From assembly GCA_032622095.1 (NCBI GenBank), contig CP136068.1, positions 132,811,989 to 132,875,988 of the forward strand: a DNA stretch of 64,000 bases, written 5' to 3'. Source of the stretch: Siphonodentalium dalli (lineage: Eukaryota; Mollusca; Scaphopoda; Gadilida; Siphonodentaliidae). The notes below the pieces were generated by a model. That model saw nothing but the letters and a program-made list of their open reading frames with translations. It was not told where the DNA came from and made no database searches. Positions 57,817 to 64,000 of the stretch are shown piece after piece. Position 1 is the stretch's first letter; every line of letters starts with the position of its first letter. The position numbers were made by a program, and so were the translations under genes.

Positions 57817-58253
57817 TCATCCGAACAACTTCAGTTTCCCACCATAAACAATTGTCAGAATAACGAGATATACTGAGAGTGTTATTAAGCAGATGACGTC
57901 ATAGACCTCTGCGACCTGTTCCCACGTCACTTTTCCGGCGTGTGAATTATTCCCCGTGTCGTTCGGATTCTCTTTAGCGGCCAATGATCGTGCGGCGTTG
58001 TTACCGTGGAGTGGTGCATTTGTGTCGACTCCTTCCATTGCCGCCAGGTCAACGGTGTTGCGTTTAGTGTGTTGCTGTTGTTCACTTGGCTGGATTTTTG
58101 ACTTGGTGGTCATCCATGGTGCTTGTATCAGGCGGACGATGGTCTCGGTTATCTTGGGAACGGGCTTGTCGCCACGGTTGCTAACCACCATGTTCCACAT
58201 TGCGAACAGAATACACAGCACGCCGTTCAAACCCAATAGTTGAAAATAAGCAG
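57817..58253 (-). CDS. Cys-loop (nicotinic-like) receptor last exon: M3, cytoplasmic loop, M4
   Basis: Joins in phase to the M1-M2 exon (phase 1) to give SLSELAAYFQLLGLNG, where M3 runs through GVLCILFAMWNMVV. A loop of roughly 90 residues follows, rich in Gln, Asn and Thr, then the amphipathic stretch VTWEQVAEVYDVICL and M4 (LSVYLVILTIVYG), and a short tail KLKLFG before TGA at 57817-57819. It encodes 144 complete residues. Acceptor TTCTTACAG. The frame is also open upstream of the acceptor, but those residues do not resemble the family and are intronic. The two exons together form the transmembrane half of one subunit. Confidence 0.88.
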
Positions 58254-60190
58254 CTGTAAGAAAATAAACACGTGGTCTGGATTTAAACATATGCCAGTAG
58301 AAATATCCAGGGATGTGACGACAGGGGGGGGGGCTTGATGGTGTCTCACCCAACTTTTGACCAAATTTTAATAAGTGGAAATATCTAACAAAAGCAGTTT
58401 GCAATTGTTCTGAATAGTTTGAATTTTCCAAGAGGTATATTTAGTGTGAAATGTGTTGCAAAAGTCGAATATTTATGTTCTGTATGTGAAAATTTAGAAA
58501 TTAGTTGGACACCTGCAGTTGAAAATGAGCCAACCTCAGGGCATGTAACATCTGGAAAGTAACAGTTGAACAATTTCAAATCAAGCCAACGAGGATGTGA
58601 ATGGAGGAATAAAATACACTGAAATGCAAATGCATCTGTAATGCCAATGCCAGCTCATTTAACTCTTCTAGTACTCTACTTAGTATGCATATTGAAGGAT
58701 GTCCAGTTGCCCTATATTATTAGCTCAACTTGGCGAAGATGGAAACAAGGCCGCCTGTAGCCATCTCGGATTTTACTCTTTGCATGACTCAATTATGTTA
58801 CACACACGATAGACCACATCATACATCCGAACACCACCAAACTCCATATGGATCTTCGGGGTGACCACTAGATGGGAGCCTTACAATTGTTAATTCCTTG
58901 AAATAAATGGCGTCAGTGGCCATCTTGGATTTTACTCTTTGCCTGAATAAATTATTCGGCAAACCCTACAGGTCACATCCCTCATCCGAACGTCACCAAA
59001 TTTCATAATAATGGATCGCTGGGGTGACTTCTAGATGGGAGTCATCGATTTTTTCATAATTACGTTAAAAACATGGCCACCAGACCATTTTGATTATCAC
59101 TCATTTCATGGATGAATCGTTCGGCATATCCTACAGGCCACATCCGATCAACCGATCATCACCAAACCATGGCCACCATCAACAATCTTGGATTACAAAT
59201 TTGAATCCATTTGAGCACCCTCATGATGTAGCCTACATTTATTGGAGAAATGTTTGAAATGAAAACAATTTCATCTACACAATACAATCCCTTTACTGAA
59301 ACTGTTTTACTTTCCTTATTCTTTATCATTCTACTGACTGTTCGGCATAAAATATACGCTTCCCCCAATTAAGTTGAGCTAGAGTGTCATTGACCCTTTT
59401 CGTTGAAAAGAATACATGTATTTTGTCGTTGTGTTCTTCAATGTTCAACTTGTTATTGGAATATGCTGCATATGGGAAATTATATAATTATAACAGAGAC
59501 CGGGCGACGATTTTGGTCATACCTCTAGCCGAGACTGGTCACCACGCTGAAGAGTGCCCTCCTGCGCATACACATCTATGTCGCATATATACTGTTGATG
59601 CGGGTAACATTTGGTATGAATACTGAACCTTTTTGACAAGTTTTATTAGCGTGATTTTCTGATATTTCTGGTGCTTTTCATTATCATTACACGTTGGCAT
59701 TTCACAAGCAATGGTTATTAAAAAATTCCCCATCCTTTGTCCTGCCATTTTCAAATTGTTTCGTCAAACTTGCTCTTGGAAAAGACATGCGTTGAAGGGG
59801 TGGGTGTCCAAAATCGGACAGGAAAATTACTGGGGTGATCGGTCCCATAAATTAAAAAATATACAATTGCAACCTTGTATCATGGATGTTCTCATGACCC
59901 ACCCACCCCCGATCCTGGCCTGGTATAACATTAGTTAGAAATGTCAAGTCGGACCAGAAGCCGAATTGTTTTGATAGTTTGATATTCCAACCAATCTTGT
60001 GTGTGCAATGTACTGTTTTTTTAATACCAAAAGTGGAATATTTTCCTACTTTCGGCCAAATGTTTGTACTAAAATGGCAATTAGTTAGAAATGTCCAACA
60101 TTTTATGTTTTTATGTTGGACTTGACCAAGAGTTTCAGGTACCAGTTGTCAAATTCCAACAGAAAGGAGTGCGTGGTGCATTGTACCCAC
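58254..60190 (-). other. Intron of the Cys-loop receptor gene
   Basis: Bounded by GTGGGT at the 5' end and TTACAG at the 3' end. It contains a poly-G/C run at about 58325-58333 and a direct tandem repeat at about 58735-59200. No other coding signal was recognised. Confidence 0.75.
58735..59200. repeat. Tandem direct repeat, about 170 bp x 3, in receptor intron
   Basis: Three diverged units each contain a GGCCATCTTGGATTTTACTC-like segment, then CCTACAGGTCACATC and CATCCGAACRTCACCAAA, and in the first two units GGGGTGACYWCTAGATGGGAG. Spacing is about 150-175 bp. No coding potential seen. Confidence 0.6.
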
Positions 60191-60483
60191 CTAGTTCTGA
60201 GAGTGACCCTGATTGGGCAGGTAGCATGGAGTTCACAGAAGTATTCATGAACACGAATGCGAGGAACACAGTGACGATGTACCCCATGCGTTCCCCGGAG
60301 CTCGATGGCAGGAAGAAGACCAAGGGTCCCAGGTACGCTGCGACCATGGCTGGCACAACATTGGCGACGAGGAAGGACATAGGCTGCCTGGTTATTCTGA
60401 ATGGCAGGATTGCGTAGGAAATCGCTCCGCTCTGGCTCATGACGATGATTTCTCCTGTCTGAATTTTCCAGTCGTTGTTTTGG
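60191..60483 (-). CDS. Cys-loop (nicotinic-like) receptor exon: end of extracellular domain, M1, M2
   Basis: The exon begins with NNDWKIQTGEII, consistent with the last strands of the extracellular domain. M1 follows (ITRQPMSFLVANVVPAMVAA and on to FFLPSSSGER), then M2 (GYIVTVFLAFVFMNTS). The GE pair just before M2 and the Leu at about 9' are features of cation-permeable members. Loop C reads SQSGAISY and lacks the vicinal Cys pair of alpha-type subunits, so this looks like a non-alpha or non-canonical subunit. Acceptor TATCTTAAG with a good pyrimidine tract; donor CTAG|GTGGGT, phase 1. It would form part of a pentameric plasma-membrane channel; the ligand is unknown. Upstream extracellular exons, including the Cys loop, are not found in this window. 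Confidence 0.85.
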
Positions 60484-62371
60484 CTTAAGATAAAAACGAA
60501 AAATCAACAAAGCTAGTACGAACGGAGATAGTAAGTGTTTACAAATGTTCGATTGTACCAATACATGTATACCGCATGTATACATGAAATTCCAAAAAAT
60601 CTTCATGTGGCTGTAACGAATTTACAATAGTCTCCCTTTGCGTTTTATGTATACGCATACTACGTATGATACACACAATGCCGACGTACAGATCAACCAT
60701 GCGTCGTTCGTCTGGTCTCCGCCTGGCCTTCCGACTGTCTGTCCGATGCGATAACTCCAGTATTTGTATCGGGTCGTGTTCACAGTTTGTGTGCAAGGTA
60801 TGATGACATACCCCTCACCTGTATCGATTGGTTGATCGGTGTAGAAACTACTAACACTTTCCATCCAGCCCACTGGAGATATCGGATGCAATAACTCAAA
60901 CATTTTCCTCCGATATGTTTGAAACTTCATTACAGGGTCTCAGTTGATATACCCCCACAATCATAGTGTTTTGTTTATTTCCATTGATCTGTTTAGAAAT
61001 GAATTAACCCTTCCCCTCTTGGGACTAATCGAAATGACACTTTTACACACCACTGTAAAGGGAGAGTACGCAATACAGATCAACAATACATTATAGATAC
61101 TAGTGTACAATACAGGCATTACTTATGTTTGTCAGAATCTAGCTCTACTGTGATATTTGGTGTGTGTCTTTATTTCAAAAGTGTTCAAATGTTAATGTTG
61201 TATCTACGAATCTTTCAAGTAACACGCAATCGCATCAGTTGATTGGTCTGGGACATATTAACTCTGTCCACCCATTATGTGCTCTTGTGATATTTAGCAT
61301 TTGATCATTCTGCTATTCTATCGCCATGTTTAAAACAATCAACTGTTCAGTTGCGCGGATTTTGGGATAATAACCCTTCGCAACCATTCAATTACACATG
61401 CTCTCCGATACAATAACTAAAATGTCGATGTTTGTAGTGATTGATTAACCCTTTACCCAGAAGGGCCCTGTGCCAATGCATTCTCTTATATATGCGAGTC
61501 GACCATAGGTCGCCTCGCATATATAAGAAAATACATTGGCTTAACACATTAAAAATTATAAAATTGTTAAAGAATGTAAGAAAAAATGGTAAAAAGTGTT
61601 AAAAAAAAGATTTGTTTTAGGCCAATGCATTCTCTTATATATGCGAGGCGACCTATGGTCGACTCGCATATATAAGAGAATGCATTGGCACAGGGCATAA
61701 CTATAACCATCACAATGTGGTCAATGAGCCGGTTCCAATGATATCCATATTTGTATGGTTCTATTGAGACAGACCGAAGATATTTTAGGCTGTTGAAGCT
61801 TTATTTGGCCGGTTTTGGCCGGTTTGTTGGGTAAAGGGTTAACTGTTTTTAACAATTATATTAATGTTTCCCACCAACGACTAAACCACAATCATGCCAT
61901 CGATATTAAACTCAAATATAGCCTGCTAGAATATAACAATTATCTGTGCAATGTGCAACAGGCAGATATATAAACATGCATCAAATATGGTTGTATTGTT
62001 TCAACTCGGCTGATAATATTAAATTAACCCTTCCATGTTTGTTCAATATTATAGCAACCACAACGCGCCGCAATTTTAGGCGTGTATAACGTCATTAATT
62101 TTCTACTATACCATGAAACCGAATTACGTCATTTGGCTTCCAGACAAGATTGCACTTGCTATTTGGTATCCGCCGGGGACACTGATTTCACGTCACTAGA
62201 ATAGACATAATTATATGTAAACAGACACGATTCAATTACCGTGACAAGGGACATCCATAGGGGCGAAATCAGTAACGCGTATAATAGCTTTTGTTAGAAC
62301 ATGGGAATCAGCTTATTTAATGTATGAGACTTTGATAAGTCTTTTCAGAATTCGAAGTCTATATATATAGT
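60484..62371. other. Upstream intron or flank of the Cys-loop receptor
   Basis: Apart from MITE copy 4 (61445-61842), no extracellular-domain exon was identified. A minus-strand open frame at 60622-60930 contains GWMESVSSFYTDQPIDTG before a GTGAGGGG donor, but its phase (1) does not fit the next exon (needs 2). Confidence 0.45.
61445..61842. mobile_element. TTAA palindromic MITE, copy 4
   Basis: TTAA at 61445-61448 and 61839-61842. The left terminus (CCCTTTACCCAGAAGG) has lost a few bases compared with copies 1 and 3; the right terminus is intact. The first palindrome carries two changes (AAGAAAATACATT); the second is intact. Confidence 0.83.
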
Positions 62372-63239
62372 ACTAGCAGGTTAGCCCGCCACTGGCGGCG
62401 TTCGTCAGAAACATGATAATTTTTTATTTTTTTAATTAATTTTTAATAAATTTTTTAATTAATTTTTGAATTTAATTTTTTTTTTCAATTAGTTAATATT
62501 AATTTTTTGTTTATAACATGAGTTAATTGTGCATTTTTAATTTACTGGATTTTTTAATTAATTTTTTTGATTAATTTTTTAATTTATTTTTTGGTTTTTC
62601 AGTATTTTACCCGATTAGACCTTATTTTACCCGATTAAGGTGAAGAAGACATAAGAATCACACAACACGCAGTACCCGTCCCTAAAAGAGGTATGATTTA
62701 AGGTACATCGGGCGGAAAAACTGACCCGATGAAAATTTCCCCCGTGTCTAGGAACGACAGACATAAGAATCACACAACACGCATTTTTTGTTTTCACACA
62801 ACATGCAGTACCCGTCCCTAAAAGAGGTATATTTGAAAAATTCCCCCGTTCCTAGGAACGACAGACAACACGTTAATTCTACCTGTTTAATCGAGATAAA
62901 TGCATTTCGCGTTTTGCATCCGTAGTTTCGTATGCATGGGTACCCGTTTAGCAACGTCGATGTCAATAAAGAGCGTTAGTTGGTTAACAACTCCAAATAT
63001 GGTCAATATAAAGATCGTTGATGCCGTAACCCCCGAAGTGCCGTTTGCGGTGATTTTGATGATTGGGAGTGGAGAATGAGTGTTCAGAGCTTGTCCAAAA
63101 CGAGACGTGGACGATCCCCGTGGGTTTTTACACTTATATACGAAATTTGAGCTCGATCCGACTAGCCGTTTTCGATTCTATGAAGTACCCCCACACACAC
63201 ATATATACATACATACGGAAGTCTCAAAATATATAGTAG
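62372..63239 (+). mobile_element. Dispersed repeat R2, copy 2
   Basis: Head ACTAGCAGGTTAGCCCGCCA, an AT-rich TTAATTTTT stretch (62420-62580), two partial internal duplications around CACACAACACGCA, and a tail CATACATACGGAAGTCTCAA with AATATATAGTAGA. Confidence 0.6.
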
Positions 63240-63912
63240 ACATGTAGGTTAGCCCGCCACTGGCGGCAATCGTCAGAAACACGACAATGTTTAATGTTTT
63301 TAATTAACTTTTTAATTTAATTTTTTGTTTTTCAATGAGTTAATTGTGCCTTTTGAATTTTTTAATTTAATTTTTTGTTTTTCAATTTTACCCGATTTGA
63401 CTTTTATTTGATAATTTTCAAGGTCAGATCGGGGTCACAATTTAACCCGTCCATGACACTTCCCGTGGGTAGCAAGTTTGAGCTCAATCGGTTCGAGTCT
63501 ATAAAGGACACACACATATATATCATTTGTGGGTACCCGTTTCAAGGTGAAGATCACCTCGGGCGGAAAAATTGACAGGATGAAAATGTTCCCCGTTCCT
63601 AGGAAGCCCTAAGTACGTAAGAATCACACAACACGCTCATGTCTGGATTCAGTCACGCTCACGTGTGGACCCAGACGTAAGAATCACATTACACGCATAC
63701 GCTCTTTGTCAACGACACTGCGGATACGAACGCTCTTTAACTATCAACGCGATTAACCCCACAGTGCAGTTTTTTTGTGACTGAGAGTGGAGAACGGGTA
63801 ATCGGAGCTTCTCCAAAACGCCGCGACGACCACTCCCGTGTGTTTTTACCCTTAGGTGGGAAGTTTGGTCTCGATCGGTGCAGCCGTTTTCGATTCTATA
63901 AAGTATATACAC
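63240..63912 (+). mobile_element. Dispersed repeat R2, copy 3
   Basis: Begins GTAGGTTAGCCCGCCACTGG directly after the tail of copy 2, so the two lie head to tail. The middle matches 8880-9330. It ends near GATTCTATAAAGTATATACA. Confidence 0.6.
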
Positions 63913-64000
63913 ACATATATATTTTGAAGATCTCTGTTGGTCTGTCTGTTTGTCTGTCTGTTTGTCATTTATACAAATCTACGATTCTCGACCGATCGGG
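63913..64000 (-). mobile_element. Tail of an R1-family repeat, cut by the window end
   Basis: On the minus strand this reads CCCGATCGGTCGAGAATCGT, then GACAGACAAACAGACAGAC, matching the tail of the R1 copies near 21920-22012. It abuts the R2 copy tail to tail. Confidence 0.6.

Noticed and set aside
60622-60930. Possible extracellular exon of the Cys-loop receptor
   Set aside because: No Cys-loop or other family motif and its donor phase (1) does not fit the next exon (phase 2 needed).
1-64000. tRNA and rRNA genes
   Set aside because: No cloverleaf with A and B box consensus and no rRNA-like segment recognised by eye; a covariance-model scan would settle it.

Overview
The window reads as AT-rich intronic and intergenic DNA of an invertebrate animal, probably a lophotrochozoan and perhaps a mollusc. 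That placement is an inference from short exons with GT/AG borders, a divergent nicotinic-type receptor, a PAN and thrombospondin type 1 secreted architecture, CR1/jockey-like LINE fragments and very many short mobile elements. There are no operons, no ribosome binding sites, and I recognise no rRNA, tRNA or CRISPR array. Most predicted open frames are chance or repeat-derived.

Three host genes can be supported, all on the minus strand. (1) An aldo-keto reductase of the L-galactose dehydrogenase-like group: six phase-consistent exons from 14475 down to 3664 give 262 residues with all four expected catalytic residues. A divergent candidate last exon lies at about 3210-3534. (2) A secreted protein whose first exon (48185-48434) has a signal peptide and the start of a PAN/apple-like domain; a thrombospondin type 1 exon (39663-39824) and a small Cys exon (40372-40419) lie downstream on the same strand and may belong to it. 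(3) The C-terminal half of a Cys-loop (nicotinic-like) receptor subunit: one exon with the end of the extracellular domain, M1 and M2 (60191-60483) and one with M3, the loop and M4 (57817-58253). Its extracellular exons are not found here.

Mobile DNA dominates. A striking group is flanked by TTAA, the piggyBac-type target site. It includes four copies of a roughly 400 bp element holding two 69 bp near-perfect palindromes that are reverse complements of each other (11940, about 13014, 52751, 61445), a distant relative at 17508, and at least four other TTAA families (1706, 2225, 13397, 15425). In three places two such elements share one TTAA. Other hairpin elements lie at 10091, 13716, 19888, 28134, 49157, 49857, 54826 and 55716. 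LINE remains lie at about 8016-8395, 31100-31360, 32625-34410 and 43394-44885.

A second repeat group (heads such as CCCGACTTCGTCCGGGCT, tails TCTTCAAAATATATA) forms a head-to-tail chain at 21503-24660 and copies at 8398, 29695, 36335, 62372, 63240 and the window end. Tandem arrays include a 40 bp minisatellite (700-1437), a roughly 135 bp dimeric array inside the reductase intron (5470-7370), a GTACC palindrome array with a 166 bp higher-order period (25145-25715), a roughly 295 bp array with TTGCGATAAATCGCAA motifs (26340-27610), and a GTT/GTC-rich block open on both strands (41878-43130). I see no convincing undescribed enzymatic or defence system; the most unusual material is the palindrome-rich TTAA-targeted element community.
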